A DNA stretch of 64,000 nucleotides from Deinococcus phoenicis (GCF_000599865.1 NZ_JHAC01000002.1:48501-112500); one strand, 5' to 3'. Counted from the first letter of the stretch, positions 1 through 18,087 are shown. A program made the numbers and translations. The notes: a model not told the origin generated them from the letters alone.

Positions 1-269
1 GGTTGCATGAGGTCACTGATGCCGGGTTGATCTTTGTCAAGAGGGCGCCGCACAGGTAGAAGGGACAGCGCAGCAGGGACAGCACGGAAAAGAGGCGAGC
101 CAGGGAAACCGCGTGGCCGAAAAGGTGGCCCATGGTAAACGGTCGCGGGGCGCCTCACCGTGAGCCGGGCTGCCTTTATGGGTAGACCCGGGGGCAGGCC
201 ATACGGGGCCGACCCGGTCGGCGGCAACGTTTTGGCCCCGACTCCCGTACCCGCTCCCTGGGAGGCACC
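1..269. other. left-edge non-coding stretch
   Basis: No gene can be supported here. On the minus strand an ATG at 134 opens a 44-codon reading frame to the window edge with a hydrophobic stretch, but it lacks a Shine-Dalgarno site or a TANNNT box at the right distance, so I do not call it. The 3' end of the stretch carries the ribosome binding site (GGGAGG, 260-265) of the next gene. Confidence 0.4.
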
Positions 270-996
270 ATGCTGGAACTACGGAACCTGAGCAAGACCT
301 ACGGCAAACACGCGGCGCTGCGGGACGTGACCCTGGGCGCCCCAGAGGGCGAGGTGTTCGGCCTGCTCGGTCCGAATGGGGCCGGAAAAACCACGCTGCT
401 GCGGATCATCGCCACGCTGCTGCAACCTTCTGCGGGCACGGCGGTGCTGGCCGGACACGACGTGGGGCGCGAACCGGAGGCGGTCCGGCGGGCGATCGGC
501 GTGGTGAACGGCGGCATGGGCCTGCCCGCACGGCTGACGGGGCGGGAAGTGCTGCGCTCCTTCGCCGGCCTGTACGGGCTGACGCGCACGCAGGCCGACG
601 CACGGATTGCCGAACTGGACGCCGCCCTGGACCTGGGCCGCACGCTGGACACCCGCGCGGGGGAGTACAGCACCGGCATGAAACAGAAGGTGGTGATCGC
701 GCGCGCCGTCATCCACGATCCCCAGGTGTTGATTCTGGACGAGGCGGCCAGCGGCCTGGACATCTTCGCGCGGCGCACGCTGCTGGACTTCGTGGCGGCG
801 GCCCGGCAGCCCGGCAAGCTGACCCTCTATTCCACCCACGTCATGAGCGAAGCCGAGGAAGTCTGCGACCGGGTGGCGATTCTGCACGAAGGCGCGCTGG
901 TGACGGTCGGCACCATCCCGGAGATCCTGGCGCAGACGGGCGAACGGAATCTGGAACGGGCCTTTTTTGCCCTGGTGCGCGGTGAGGGGGTCAGGC

Positions 997-1007
<11 letters not shown>
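270..1007 (+). CDS. natA: ABC transporter ATP-binding protein, NatA type
   Basis: Cytoplasmic ATPase subunit of a two-gene ABC-2 exporter; the NatAB family exports Na+ in Bacillus. Seen in the 245-residue protein: Walker [10 protein letters not shown] at 34-42, the NatA-style signature STGMKQK instead of LSGGQ, Walker B VLILDEA followed by the D-loop SGLD, and the switch histidine in STH. The ATG at 270 has a good Shine-Dalgarno site (GGGAGG) 4 nt upstream. The stop overlaps the start of the permease gene by 11 bp, so the two are translationally coupled. The substrate cannot be read from sequence; Na+ is an inference from the signature and partner. Confidence 0.85.
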
Positions 1008-2244
<1,237 letters not shown>

Positions 2245-2257
2245 CCCTGAAGACACG

Positions 2258-2289
2258 GGGCGGGCCTTCCACCTTCGGAAGGCCCGCCC
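2258..2289. terminator. bidirectional terminator hairpin between natB and the PRC-barrel gene
   Basis: GGGCGGGCCTTCC (2258-2270) pairs perfectly with GGAAGGCCCGCCC (2277-2289) around a 6-nt loop. It sits between two converging genes. No long T run follows on either side. Confidence 0.75.
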
Positions 2290-2304
2290 TGTTCCGCTTT
2301 GTCC

Positions 2305-4032
<1,728 letters not shown>

Positions 4033-4198
4033 GGGGATTCTCCGTTCAGGGATGGGGGTGGGGCCGCGCGCCCTCGGCGCAGGCGGGAACAACAGAAAAA
4101 TGGACCTGGGAATGAGGGTGTTCAGCGTTCTCAGGAAAGGGGGGCGGGCGAAGAACTTCCGTGGACCTCACCCCACAGAGGCGCGGCCCACCGCCCGC

Positions 4199-4333
4199 TC
4201 AGAACCCCAGATTGAGCAGACCCCGGGGCTTGAGGTACAGGAAATAGAGCAGCAAGAACAGCACCACCAGAATCAAGATGATGAGGACCGCTGTCCGGCC
4301 TCCGCCGCCCCCGTTGCCTTGCAATCGAGCCAT
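4199..4333 (-). CDS. single-pass membrane mini-protein
   Basis: A 44-residue protein: a short Gly-rich N-terminus, one strong membrane helix (about residues 14-34, Leu/Ile/Val-rich) and a short [10 protein letters not shown] tail. The start at 4333 was chosen over an upstream in-frame ATG because GGAGG lies 7 nt before it. It sits between the PRC-barrel gene and a divergent ATPase gene. No family recognised. Confidence 0.65.
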   Translation of the reverse strand: MARLQGNGGGGGRTAVLIILILVVLFLLLYFLYLKPRGLLNLGF

Positions 4334-4455
4334 CAGTATTCCTCCACTTTTCAGTCTAGAAAGGCCCCCGGCTGAATGTGAGGCCCGCCTGCTCACCCCG
4401 GGTTGACTGAACCTTGCGCCAGCCTTAAGGCAGCCGCTCGTCCTAGACTCCAGGC

Positions 4456-5222
4456 ATGACCCTGCCGCTGGATCACCTGTATGCCGCTCCCCCGCGAGGC
4501 CCGCACCAGGCGCGGCTGGCGGACCTGCCCCTGACCGTGCTGGTGGGCGTGACGGGCGTGGGCAAAAGCACCGCGCTCGGGGCCCTGCGCGCGGCCAGTC
4601 CGCAGGCCCGGGTGCTGCCCGACCGCCGCGAGGTCACCGATCAGGTGATGATCCTGCCGCTGGCCGGTGGCCCGGTCACCGACCGCGCCGAACGCTTCCG
4701 GCTCACGGCCCGCTACCGGGAGCAGCATCCGGGGGGCATGGCCCACGCGCTGGGCACCCTGACGGCAGACACCGGGTACTGGGGCGAGCGGCCTCTCTTC
4801 GACGGGCTGCGCGGGCTGGCCGAGGTGCAGTACGCGGCGGACACCTTTCCCGCCTGGCGGTTCGTGGCCCTGCACGCGCCGGACACGGTCCGGGTGCGCC
4901 GCCTGCTGGGCCGGGCGGATACCTTCGACCGGGTGCGGGGGACGGCGGCGGCGGGAAGTTTACGCGCACAACTGGACACCCTCCCCGGCGTGGACAAAGT
5001 GTTCACGCCCGCCGACCTCGGTGCCCTCGCGGCGCTGGAGGCGGAGGGACACGCGCCCACCGACATCCTCGCCAAGACCCGGATCGTGGTGACCGAGCGC
5101 CAGCATTACGACCCGGACGCGGCGGCGGCCTTTCTGGGTACGCTGCCCCGGCAACGCGCGCTGCTGCTCGACACGGTCACCCTCTCGCCCGGGCAGGTGG
5201 CCGCCGCCACCCAGGCGTGGGC

Positions 5223-5226
<4 letters not shown>
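4456..5226 (+). CDS. P-loop NTPase of unknown function
   Basis: A 256-residue protein with a clear Walker [10 protein letters not shown] at 31-39, near the N-terminus; no recognised downstream domain. It looks like a small AAA/adenylate-kinase-like fold ATPase. A TAGACT box ends 6 nt before the ATG with no Shine-Dalgarno site, consistent with leaderless transcription. The stop codon overlaps the start of the next gene (ATGA), so the ATPase and the enolase-superfamily enzyme are made together. This coupling is the only clue to its job. Confidence 0.7.
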
Positions 5227-6311
<1,085 letters not shown>

Positions 6312-6385
6312 GCTGGGTGCGGCGCTCCTCCCCCTGTCTGGGGCACAGCACATTTGTCCCCGGCCCGCTCCCGTAAAAATGAGAT

Positions 6386-6661
6386 ATGAGCCAAGAAATG
6401 CTCAATGCCCTGGCCCTCCCCCTGCTGTTCAGCATGATCGGCGGCACCTATGCCTATCTGCGTTTTCCCGACCGGCGCTCGCGCGTGCTGCTCACGCTGA
6501 TCCTGTTTCAGCTCGTCGGCGCGTACGGCCACGCCGTGCAGCCCGGCGCGGCCCTGTTCGGCCTGCTGGCCCTGCATATGCTGGTCGTGTTCGGCCTGCT
6601 GCTGCACGGCCTGCTCACGCCCAAGGCCGAACTCGCGCCCGAGCGGGTGCGGCGGGAGTAG
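6386..6661 (+). CDS. small multi-pass membrane protein
   Basis: A 91-residue hydrophobic protein with three predicted membrane helices (about residues 5-25, 33-50 and 55-77) and a charged tail. No Shine-Dalgarno site; an A/T-rich box (TAAAAAT) lies 5 nt before the ATG, possibly a leaderless start. No family recognised. Confidence 0.55.
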   Translation: MSQEMLNALALPLLFSMIGGTYAYLRFPDRRSRVLLTLILFQLVGAYGHAVQPGAALFGLLALHMLVVFGLLLHGLLTPKAELAPERVRRE

Positions 6662-6743
6662 AGGTCCGGGAGGTCGGGGGACGCGGTTTCGGCGACGGCT
6701 GGGGCCGCGTTTCCTTTGGGGACGGGGCGCGTAGCATGAAGGC

Positions 6744-7296
6744 ATGAGCGACCCCTTGCTGCGCAAAATCAGCGAGGAAGACTACCTCCGCACCGAGGAA
6801 ACCAGCCCGGTCAGGCGGGAGACGTGGACGGCTTCGTCTAAGCCCAGGCCGGAGCGAGCCTGCCGCACAACCGCATCGCCACCAACATTCAGGCTGTCCT
6901 TATTCCCGCGGCCAGAGGGCAGGACTGCTGGTCCTACTCGAGTGCTATGAAAGTGCGGGTCAGTCGCCCCGGACAGCTCCGTTACTGTTACCCCGATATC
7001 GTCGTGGTCTGTGAACCGCACGAGAACCTGAGCCAGGCCGAGACCCGCCCCTGCCTGGTCGTGGAAATCCTGAGCCAGTCCACGCGGCAGGTGGACATGA
7101 CCTACAAGGCGCAGGACTACCTGAGCCTGCCGAGCCTTCAGGGCTACCTGCTCGTGGACAGTGAAAACCGGGCCGCCGAACTGTACAGGCGTCTTCCCCA
7201 CGACTGGACCGTGGAAGCCGTGCAGGACGAGGTGACGTTGCCCTGCCTGACCATTCCCCTCTCGCTGAACCCGTCTACGCGGGTATCACGCTCTAG
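6744..7296 (+). pseudogene. decayed Uma2-family (DUF820) nuclease-like gene
   Basis: The pieces of a Uma2 protein are recognisable in different frames. MSDPLLRKISEEDYLRTEE opens at 6744. The conserved VDGFV block continues in another frame at 6824 and hits a TAA at 6839 where the family has Tyr. That frame then runs through SLPHNRIATN, MKVRV, the PD motif (YPDIVVV) and VVEILSQST. The expected ending VYAGITL with stop at 7294 is in a third frame. So there are at least two frameshifts and one nonsense codon. The intact family has a PD-(D/E)XK nuclease fold. A TAGCAT box still sits 6 nt before the original ATG. Confidence 0.85.
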
Positions 7297-7310
7297 CCGC
7301 CCAACAAAGG

Positions 7311-7344
7311 GGAAGGGCCACCCGGCAGACTGGGTGGCCCTTCC
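7311..7344. terminator. convergent terminator hairpin before acnA
   Basis: GGAAGGGCCACCC (7311-7323) pairs with GGGTGGCCCTTCC (7332-7344) around an 8-nt loop. It is shared by the decayed Uma2 gene and acnA, which converge here. Confidence 0.75.
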
Positions 7345-7365
7345 TGCTTTTGCGGGGCGTCAGGC

Positions 7366-10080
<2,715 letters not shown>

Positions 10081-10094
10081 GTCTGGGTTCCTCC

Positions 10095-10143
10095 TTGCCC
10101 CGCAGGGGCAACCCGCGTCGGCGGGGTTGATGCGTCTATCATA
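10095..10143 (-). promoter_or_regulatory. acnA promoter -10 box and structured leader
   Basis: On the minus strand TATGAT (10143-10138) is a good -10 box about 58 nt before the acnA start. The leader then holds a GC hairpin at about 10110-10128 and a perfect TTGCCCC/GGGGCAA hairpin (10095-10111, 3-nt loop) just upstream of the Shine-Dalgarno site. No clear -35 is visible. The hairpins could affect translation, but no known riboswitch is recognised. Confidence 0.4.
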
Positions 10144-10284
10144 AGCCGCCCCGCGCTGGGCGCACCCCGTTACTGCCCGAGGCACGCCGTTACCACTTTG
10201 GGGACAACAAATGCGGGGGGCTCCCACGGCCCCTTCAGGCTCAGCATGGCCCCGCCGGCCTGCTTCTGGTTCAGGATGGGAGCC

Positions 10285-11112
10285 ATGCCCGGTCCCCTGC
10301 ATGGTCTGACGGTCCTGAGTCTCGCGCTGAACCTGCCCGGCCCGCTGGCTGCCGCCGCGCTGCGGGACGACGGCGCGCGGTTGGTGAAGATTCAGCCGCC
10401 CGGCGGGGACCCCTTCGAGCAGTTCGCGCCGCAGTGGTACGCGGCGCTGACGCGGGACGTGGCGCTGCACACCCTCGACCTCAAGACGCCGGGGGGCCAC
10501 GCAGCGCTACACGCCTTGCTGGCGGGCACGGACCTGCTGCTGACCAGCAGCCGTCCGGCGGCCCTGGCCCGGCTGGGGCTGGACGGCCCGGCGCTGGAGG
10601 CCGCGTATCCCCGGCTCTGCCGCGTCCTGATCGTGGGCGATTCCCGGGACCCGAATACACCCGGCCACGACCTGACCTATCAGGCTGAGGCGGGCCTGCT
10701 GGACCCGACCCGGCCCACCATGCCGCGCACGCTGCTGGCCGACATTCTGGGGGGACGCGATGCCTACGCGGCGGCCCTGGCCCTGCTGCTGGGGCGGGAG
10801 CGCGGGGGACAGGAACGGGAGCGGGTGGTGGGCCTGGCGGACGCGGCGAACCGGGCCGCCCTCCCGCTGCGGCACGGGCTGACCGCTCCCGGCGGGCTGC
10901 TGTCGGGCGCGTCCCCGGTCTACCGCCTGTACGCCACTGCGGACGGGACGGTCGCCCTCGCCGCCCTGGAAGAGCATTTCGCGCGGCGGTGGCTGGCCCT
11001 GACCGGCCCCGACCCGGAGGCCGCCGTGCGGGCACACCCCACCGCCTACTGGCTGGCGCTGGCGCTGGAACACGACCTGCCGCTCAGCGAGGTGCGGGCC
11101 GGACCGGGTTGA
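10285..11112 (+). CDS. short class III (CaiB/BaiF) CoA-transferase family protein
   Basis: Family members move CoA between carboxylic acids through an aspartyl-CoA intermediate. The N-terminus shows the family pattern ([20 protein letters not shown], then [14 protein letters not shown]) and residues near 150 match the [20 protein letters not shown] region. At 275 residues it is about 100 shorter than usual, lacking much of the second domain, so activity is uncertain. The ATG at 10285 was chosen over one three codons earlier because AGGA precedes it by 8 nt. It is divergent from acnA. Confidence 0.7.
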   Translation: MPGPLHGLTVLSLALNLPGPLAAAALRDDGARLVKIQPPGGDPFEQFAPQWYAALTRDVALHTLDLKTPGGHAALHALLAGTDLLLTSSRPAALARLGLDGPALEAAYPRLCRVLIVGDSRDPNTPGHDLTYQAEAGLLDPTRPTMPRTLLADILGGRDAYAAALALLLGRERGGQERERVVGLADAANRAALPLRHGLTAPGGLLSGASPVYRLYATADGTVALAALEEHFARRWLALTGPDPEAAVRAHPTAYWLALALEHDLPLSEVRAGPG

Positions 11113-11185
11113 GCCGGACCCGGTATTCCCACTGTTCCGCCCGGGATGCGGCGTTGAGTTGGGGGCATGGACAGGGTAGACTGCG

Positions 11186-11210
11186 CTTATTGAGAATCAT
11201 TCGCAATAAG
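11186..11210 (+). promoter_or_regulatory. 25-bp palindromic operator (Fur-family-like box) upstream of the P1B-4 ATPase
   Basis: The sequence begins CTTATTG and ends CAATAAG, with a GAATCATTC core. It equals its own reverse complement except for the central base and one symmetric mismatch in each arm. The 15-mer at 11191-11205 matches 11 of the 14 defined positions of a Fur consensus (TGATAATNATTATCA). TTGAGA (11190-11195) inside it and AATGAT (11212-11217) make a plausible -35/-10 pair with a 16-bp spacer, so a bound repressor would block the promoter. Which metalloregulator binds is inference. Confidence 0.65.
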
Positions 11211-11249
11211 CAATGATGAAGCCCCATTCGCCCTGACCCCGGAGGCCCC

Positions 11250-13169
11250 ATGACCCTTCCCCTGACCTCTCCCCGGCAGGAGGCACCGGCCTCCGCCCGC
11301 TTTCGACCCGACCCCGGCCTGCGCCGGGCCATGCTGCTGACGGCCCTGACCCTGGTGGGACTGGGGCTGGGGCTGGTGGGCCAGCACTTGCTCGGCAGTC
11401 CGGCCCTGGCCTGGGGTGGCTTTGCCCTGGCGTATCTGGCCGGGGGCGTGCCCGCCGCGCGGGAAGCCCTGCACACGCTGACGCACGAGCGCAAGCTGGA
11501 CGTGGACCTGCTGATGGTCCTCGCGGCGCTGGCGGCGGCCAGCATCGGGCAGGCGGCGGACGGCGCGGTGCTGCTGTTTCTGTTCAGCCTGAGCAATACC
11601 CTCCAGGACTGGGCGCTGGGCCGGACCAGGGGCGCGGTCCAGGCGCTGATGAACCTCAACCCCCAGGGAGCCACCGTGCGCCGGGACGGTGTGGAGCGGT
11701 GGTGCGCGCTGAACGACATCCGCGTCGGGGACCAGCTGGTGGTGCGGCCCGGCGAGCGGATCGCCGCCGACGCCCGGGTGGTGCGGGGCCAGACCAGCGT
11801 GGACGAGTCGCCCATCACCGGGGAGAGCGTGCCGGTGGACAAGGCGCCCGGCGCGGCCCTCGCCAGCGGCACCGTGAACCTGAACGGCAGCGTGGAGGCC
11901 GAGGTGCTGCGGCCCGCCGGGGAAAGCACGCTGGCGCGGCTGGTGGCCCTGATGGAGCAGGCCCAGACCCAGAAAAGCCGCGCGGAGACGCTGGGCGAGA
12001 AGTGGGAAAGCCCCTACGCGACGCTGGTGCTGCTGAGTGTGCCCGCCGTGTTCCTGGGGCTGCGGTACGCCTTCGGCCTGCCCGCCGATACCGCGTGGTA
12101 CCGCGCGATCTCCTTCATGGTGGTCGCCAGCCCCTGCGCGGTGGTGATCTCCACGCCCGCCGTGATGCTCAGCGCGATGGCCGCCGCCGCCCGCGCCGGG
12201 GTGCTGTTCAAGAGCAGCGCCGCGCTGGAGGCGCTCTCTCACGTGCAGACCGTGGCCTTCGACAAGACCGGCACGCTGACGCAGGCGCAGATGACGCTGA
12301 CGGAGGTGGTGGCGGACGACGAACGCGCCGCTCTGACCCTGGCCGCCGGGCTGGAGGCCCACAGCGAACATCCCATCGCGCGGGCCGTCGTGACGGCGGC
12401 GCAGGTGCGCGGGCTGGCCCCGCTGCCGCTGACGGACGCACAGGCGGTCCCCGGCCACGGCATCGTGGCGCTGACCCCGGACGGCGAGCGGGCCTGGGCC
12501 GGAAACCGCCGCCTGGCGGCGCGGGAAGGAGCCGGACTGACCGCCGCGCAGGAAACCGCGCTGGACGAACTGGCCCGCCGGGGCAGCAGCAGCGTGATCG
12601 TGGGGCGGGGGCCGCGTGTGCTGGGCGTGCTCGGGGTGGCCGATGCCCTGCGCCCCGGCATCGGCCAGGCCCTTGCCCGGCTGCGAGGCAGCGGCGTGCC
12701 CCATCTGGTGATGCTGACCGGCGACCGGCGCGAGGTGGCCGAGACGGTGGCCCGCGAGGTCGGCGTGAACGAGACGCACGCCGAGCTACTGCCGGAAGAC
12801 AAATTGCGGATCATCGGGGAGCTGCCCGCACCCGCCGCGATGGTGGGCGACGGCGTGAACGACGCGCCCGCCCTGGCCCGCGCCGACCTGGGCGTGGCGG
12901 TCGCCAGCGGCACCGACGTCGCCATCGAGAGCGCCGACGTGGTGCTGATGCAAAACGACCTGGAGAAGCTGGCGGGAGCGGTGCGGCTGGCGAGGGCGGC
13001 GCGGCGCACGGTCACGCTGAATCTGACCTTCGCCTTCGGGGTGATCCTGCTGATCGCGCCGCTGGCGGTGGCGGGCCGGGTGCCGCTGCCGCTGGGCGTC
13101 CTGGCGCACGAGGGCGGCACGGTATTCGTGGTGTTCATGGGGCTGCGGCTGCTGCGCTTCCGGGTGTGA
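11250..13169 (+). CDS. P1B-4-type heavy-metal exporting ATPase
   Basis: An inner-membrane pump of 639 residues. Seen: TGES at 190-193 (actuator), SPC at 294-296 in the sixth helix, the phosphorylation loop DKTGT at 338-342, GDGVNDAPAL near the C-terminus, and HEGGT at about 620-624 in the last helix. SPC plus HEGG(T) defines the P1B-4 subgroup (CoaT, CtpD, PfeT), which exports Co2+ or Fe2+; there is no N-terminal CxxC metal-binding domain. GGAGG precedes the ATG. The palindromic operator upstream fits metal control; Fe2+ efflux is my preferred reading. Confidence 0.88.
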   Translation: MTLPLTSPRQEAPASARFRPDPGLRRAMLLTALTLVGLGLGLVGQHLLGSPALAWGGFALAYLAGGVPAAREALHTLTHERKLDVDLLMVLAALAAASIGQAADGAVLLFLFSLSNTLQDWALGRTRGAVQALMNLNPQGATVRRDGVERWCALNDIRVGDQLVVRPGERIAADARVVRGQTSVDESPITGESVPVDKAPGAALASGTVNLNGSVEAEVLRPAGESTLARLVALMEQAQTQKSRAETLGEKWESPYATLVLLSVPAVFLGLRYAFGLPADTAWYRAISFMVVASPCAVVISTPAVMLSAMAAAARAGVLFKSSAALEALSHVQTVAFDKTGTLTQAQMTLTEVVADDERAALTLAAGLEAHSEHPIARAVVTAAQVRGLAPLPLTDAQAVPGHGIVALTPDGERAWAGNRRLAAREGAGLTAAQETALDELARRGSSSVIVGRGPRVLGVLGVADALRPGIGQALARLRGSGVPHLVMLTGDRREVAETVAREVGVNETHAELLPEDKLRIIGELPAPAAMVGDGVNDAPALARADLGVAVASGTDVAIESADVVLMQNDLEKLAGAVRLARAARRTVTLNLTFAFGVILLIAPLAVAGRVPLPLGVLAHEGGTVFVVFMGLRLLRFRV

Positions 13170-13270
13170 GGGGCGATTCCTAAAGCCTCTCCGCCCTTCC
13201 CCAACCCTTCTCCCACCTCGCGGGAGGGTAGGCTGAAACCTCAAATCCCACCGTTCAGGGAGGTTCACCT

Positions 13271-13462
13271 ATGAGTGAGGACAAGCCCCAGCCGCCGCAG
13301 GACCGCAGCCCGCAGGGCGGTGCCAAGGACACCGACGATCTCAGCGACATCAAGGACGTGCAGCGGCCCGGCATGGCCGAGAAGGCCCGGCAGGTGGAGC
13401 AGACGCCCAAAGATGTGACCGGCGAGCACGACGCTCTCCAGCCGCAGAACCAGCGCCGCTGA
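13271..13462 (+). CDS. small hydrophilic protein
   Basis: A 63-residue, highly charged, Gln/Pro/Asp-rich protein with no hydrophobic segment, likely disordered. GGGAGG stands 9 nt before the ATG. It is followed 18 bp later by a second protein of the same style, so the two probably share a transcript. No family recognised. Confidence 0.6.
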   Translation: MSEDKPQPPQDRSPQGGAKDTDDLSDIKDVQRPGMAEKARQVEQTPKDVTGEHDALQPQNQRR

Positions 13463-13480
13463 GCGCCCAGAGGAGCCGAC

Positions 13481-13801
13481 ATGAGCGAGGGCAACCCCGG
13501 AACCGGACCGCAGGACAACGTGCCGCAGGAACAGGTGCAGACCAACGCCAACTGGGACACGGGCGGCGAGAAGACCCCCAGCCAGGGCAAGCAGGACCGT
13601 TACTGGGACCAGACCAGCGACAGCAACCGGGACGCCGGGGCGGGAACGGCGGTCACGGCCGATGACCAGCCCGGCGATCAGAGCGTCACCGGTGCCCAGG
13701 ACCGCAACCCCAGCACCTACGGCGGTATGGGGGAGGGCCTCCCGGCCAGCGGGGCCACCACCAGCCCCGACAAGACGGTGGACGGCGAGCAGGGCAGCTG
13801 A
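13481..13801 (+). CDS. small hydrophilic, low-complexity protein
   Basis: A 106-residue protein rich in Gly, Asp, Gln, Thr and Ser, without cysteines or hydrophobic stretches and probably unfolded. AGAGGAG precedes the ATG by about 6 nt. A strong terminator hairpin follows. The composition recalls desiccation-protective hydrophilins, but that is inference from composition only. Confidence 0.6.
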   Translation: MSEGNPGTGPQDNVPQEQVQTNANWDTGGEKTPSQGKQDRYWDQTSDSNRDAGAGTAVTADDQPGDQSVTGAQDRNPSTYGGMGEGLPASGATTSPDKTVDGEQGS

Positions 13802-13815
13802 CCCCGCAAGGGGCA

Positions 13816-13845
13816 GGGGGCGGAGGCCACGCAGGCCCCGCCCCC
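13816..13845. terminator. convergent terminator hairpin
   Basis: GGGGGCGG (13816-13823) pairs with CCGCCCCC (13838-13845). It separates the small hydrophilic protein pair from the oppositely oriented polyketide synthase gene. Confidence 0.7.
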
Positions 13846-13852
13846 TTGCGCT

Positions 13853-14914
13853 TCATGTTCCGGGAAACTCGATCAGCACGTGCTCGGCGCTGAAGCCCGG
13901 TCCCATCGCGCTGAGCAGGCCGCGCCCGGAGGGTCGGAGCTTCAGCACTTCCTCCAGCACGAACAGCACGGTCACGCTGCTCATGTTGCCATGTGCGGCC
14001 AGCACGCGGCGGCTGGCGTCCAGCGCCCCTTCCGGCAGGCCCAGCGCTTCCTCGTAGGCGGAAACCACCTTCGCGCCGCCGGGATGAACGACGAACGTCC
14101 CGATGTCCCCGCGTGACCAGCCCTGCCCGGTGACGGCCTCGGTGACGTTTTCCTGCATCATCGAGCGCACCAGGGTGGGGATATCGCGGGAAAAGCGGAC
14201 CTTGAGGCCGTCGTCGATCACGTCCCAGCCCATGATGTCCTCAGAATCCTCGATCAGGGTGGAAAAGCTGCCGTGCAGGGCCAGCAGCGGGGGCGGGCCG
14301 GGCACGTCGGGAGCCGTCACGACCAGCGCCGCGCCGCCGTCCGAGAAGAGCGCCGTGCCCACGAAGTTGCTCTTGGACTCGTCGCCCGCCACCAGGGTCA
14401 CGCTGCACAGCTCGACCGCCACGTACAGCACCCGCCGGTGCCCCGCCCGAACCAAGTCCGCTGCCCGCGCGAGGCCCGCCGCACCCCCCGCACAGCCCAG
14501 GCCCCACACCGGCAGCCGCGCCGCGTGGCGGTTGAGGCCCAGCGCGCCGATCAGGTAAGCGTCCAGGCTGGGGGCACTGATGCCGCTGGTGTTCACCACC
14601 ACGACGGCGTCCACGTCGGCGGGCGCCACCTCGGCCCGCGCCAGGGCCTCGCGCGCCAGGCGCAGGGTCAGGGCGCGCGCTTCCTCGACGAAGACGGCGT
14701 TCTTCTCCCCGAACCCACGTTCTTGCTGATACCACTCCAGCGGGCGGGCCAGCGCGCGCGACTCGATCAGGGCGTTGTCGAACACGTCGAGCATGTGGGC
14801 GCGGGCCGCCATGCGCGGAAAGAGGGTGCGGGCCGCCTCGCGCACCTCGGCCTGCGGGGCGCGGTAGGGCGGGTTCCCGGTGACCAGGGAACGCACGACG
14901 GGGTCAGAAAGCAT
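13853..14914 (-). CDS. type III polyketide synthase (chalcone/stilbene synthase family)
   Basis: A 353-residue homodimeric-type ketosynthase that extends an acyl-CoA starter with malonyl-CoA and cyclises the product (alkylpyrones, alkylresorcinols or similar). The catalytic triad is visible: Cys141 in GLGCAGG, His277 in VVHPGG and Asn310 in HGNMSS. The ATG at 14914 has GGGGAGAG upstream; the frame stays open further but lacks family similarity there. An aldo/keto reductase gene lies 146 bp upstream in the same direction. Product unknown. Confidence 0.9.
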   Translation of the reverse strand: MLSDPVVRSLVTGNPPYRAPQAEVREAARTLFPRMAARAHMLDVFDNALIESRALARPLEWYQQERGFGEKNAVFVEEARALTLRLAREALARAEVAPADVDAVVVVNTSGISAPSLDAYLIGALGLNRHAARLPVWGLGCAGGAAGLARAADLVRAGHRRVLYVAVELCSVTLVAGDESKSNFVGTALFSDGGAALVVTAPDVPGPPPLLALHGSFSTLIEDSEDIMGWDVIDDGLKVRFSRDIPTLVRSMMQENVTEAVTGQGWSRGDIGTFVVHPGGAKVVSAYEEALGLPEGALDASRRVLAAHGNMSSVTVLFVLEEVLKLRPSGRGLLSAMGPGFSAEHVLIEFPGT

Positions 14915-14942
14915 GGGGCATTCTCTCCCCTTCCCCCCGGCA

Positions 14943-14964
14943 CACCGTGCGGGAAGGCACGGTG
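14943..14964 (-). promoter_or_regulatory. hairpin between aldo/keto reductase and polyketide synthase genes
   Basis: CACCGTGC (14943-14950) pairs perfectly with GCACGGTG (14957-14964) around a 6-nt loop, about 30 nt before the polyketide synthase start. It may terminate the reductase transcript or form part of the synthase leader. Confidence 0.35.
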
Positions 14965-15060
14965 GACCTGACGCTTCCTTTACCTCCGGAAACATGGACC
15001 TCCGCAAAAGCCAGGATGGCGGGGCGGCGGCCCCACCCCCAGCGGGTCCCCCGGCGGCCC

Positions 15061-15963
<903 letters not shown>

Positions 15964-16045
15964 GTCCTCTCCTCCACCGCGCATTCTGACGGCCCGGCTG
16001 TGAGGGAAGGGTGGCGGGGCGAAGCGAGAGCACTACAGCGTCCCT

Positions 16046-16498
16046 TCATCTGTGGCCGCCCGGCAGGGAGAAGGGGGCACTCCAAACCACGAACGGCGTC
16101 TTCGGAAACCCGTCCGCCACATGAAACAGTTGCCATCTCGACTTCACCCCGTAGGTTCCGGCAGGCAGCTCCGCCAGGTTCCATTCCAGCCTGTTCCGCA
16201 ACACGGCGGCCCTGGCATGCGGGGCGACGCGGATCGTCACGTACCTCGCCTGGCAGGCGGCATCTGGAGAAGGGGAATGCCGCACTTCCTGTCCTGCCGC
16301 ATTCACCAGCCACAGGTCGAGCAGACACGCGTGCGCCGCCACAAAGGGCCGGTTCGTGGCGTTCTCCAGGAAATACCGATAGAACAGCGTGTTCCCTGTG
16401 CGCTCCACCTTCAGCGAAGCGCGCAGCATCGTCCGACTTTCCCCCGCCCAACTCCCCAGTCTGCATGCCAACGCGGCCAGCGCCAGTCCCTGCGCCAC
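16046..16498 (-). CDS. BsuPI-like beta-sandwich protein (hypothetical)
   Basis: A 150-residue protein with a hydrophobic N-terminal start, then a region resembling the BsuPI proteinase-inhibitor-like domain: a FLENATNRP segment, alternating strand pattern and the late LPAGTYGV motif. The GTG start at 16498 lies directly after the nitroreductase stop, implying translational coupling. Function unknown; the BsuPI link is a pattern-level guess. Confidence 0.5.
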   Translation of the reverse strand: MAQGLALAALACRLGSWAGESRTMLRASLKVERTGNTLFYRYFLENATNRPFVAAHACLLDLWLVNAAGQEVRHSPSPDAACQARYVTIRVAPHARAAVLRNRLEWNLAELPAGTYGVKSRWQLFHVADGFPKTPFVVWSAPFSLPGGHR

Positions 16499-16500
16499 CC

Positions 16501-17301
<801 letters not shown>

Positions 17302-17325
17302 GCGGGCAGGCTAGCAGGCCGGGGG

Positions 17326-18087
17326 TTAGCGCAGGGAGGACAGAAAGGCCAGCAGCGCCTGCCAGTACGGCTCCGGGGCGGCATTGCCCAGCGAGGTCAG
17401 GGCCGAGGCGCCATGCGGTCCCGCGCGCGGCACGAACTGCGTTTTTTGCGGACTCGCCACCGCCCGCAGGACGGCGCGGGCCGCCTCGATCTCAGTGGCC
17501 GAGCCGGCGGAGGTCACGAAGACGGGCACCTTCACGCGGGGCGCGGCCTTCAGCACGCTGTCCTCAGGGGTGGGCGAGAACGCCATCACGGCCCGCACGT
17601 CCTGCGGATGCTCGGCGGCCAGCCGGAACACCAGATTGGCGCTGTAGCTGCTGCCCAGCACCAGCACCCTGCGGCCCGGCGCCGCGGCTTTGGCCCACTT
17701 CAGGGCCGCCTCCAGGTCGGGATACGCCTGCTCGAACCCCGCCGTGGTCCCGGTCTTTTTCTCGTAGGCCTCGGCAGTCAGGTTCCGTTCGTCTCCGGCC
17801 TGGGTGGCGTGGCCGCTGCGGGCATCGACCGCGAGCGTGCCGAACCCCGCCCGGTTCAGCCGCGGCGTGACCTCACGGTACTCGCTCTTGTTGCTGTCGG
17901 CCTGGTGAAACAGCAGGATCAGGGGCGCACCCGCTGGGCCGGGCCGGTACTGCGCCGCGACGGGCAGGCCGTCGGCGGCCCGGAACGTGACCAGTCCGGG
18001 CTGGGCCTGTCTCGGTTGGGCCTGCGCGGCCTCGCCCACGTCGCCCGCTCCCAGGGCCGCCACCAGCACCAGCGCAAGATGTCGCAT
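17326..18087 (-). CDS. secreted alpha/beta hydrolase (dienelactone-hydrolase-like)
   Basis: A 253-residue protein with an N-terminal signal peptide (about residues 1-22). The nucleophile elbow is GSSYS (Ser147), and a late PHGA supplies the likely histidine. An [10 protein letters not shown] segment follows the first strand and probably forms the oxyanion region. TACCGT ends 6 nt before the ATG with no Shine-Dalgarno site, suggesting a leaderless transcript. It is divergent from the wHTH regulator gene only 29 bp away. Substrate unknown. Confidence 0.75.
   Translation of the reverse strand: MRHLALVLVAALGAGDVGEAAQAQPRQAQPGLVTFRAADGLPVAAQYRPGPAGAPLILLFHQADSNKSEYREVTPRLNRAGFGTLAVDARSGHATQAGDERNLTAEAYEKKTGTTAGFEQAYPDLEAALKWAKAAAPGRRVLVLGSSYSANLVFRLAAEHPQDVRAVMAFSPTPEDSVLKAAPRVKVPVFVTSAGSATEIEAARAVLRAVASPQKTQFVPRAGPHGASALTSLGNAAPEPYWQALLAFLSSLR

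Noticed and set aside
1..134. A minus-strand hydrophobic open frame reaching the left edge
   Set aside because: There is no ribosome binding site or TANNNT box, and only 44 codons are visible.
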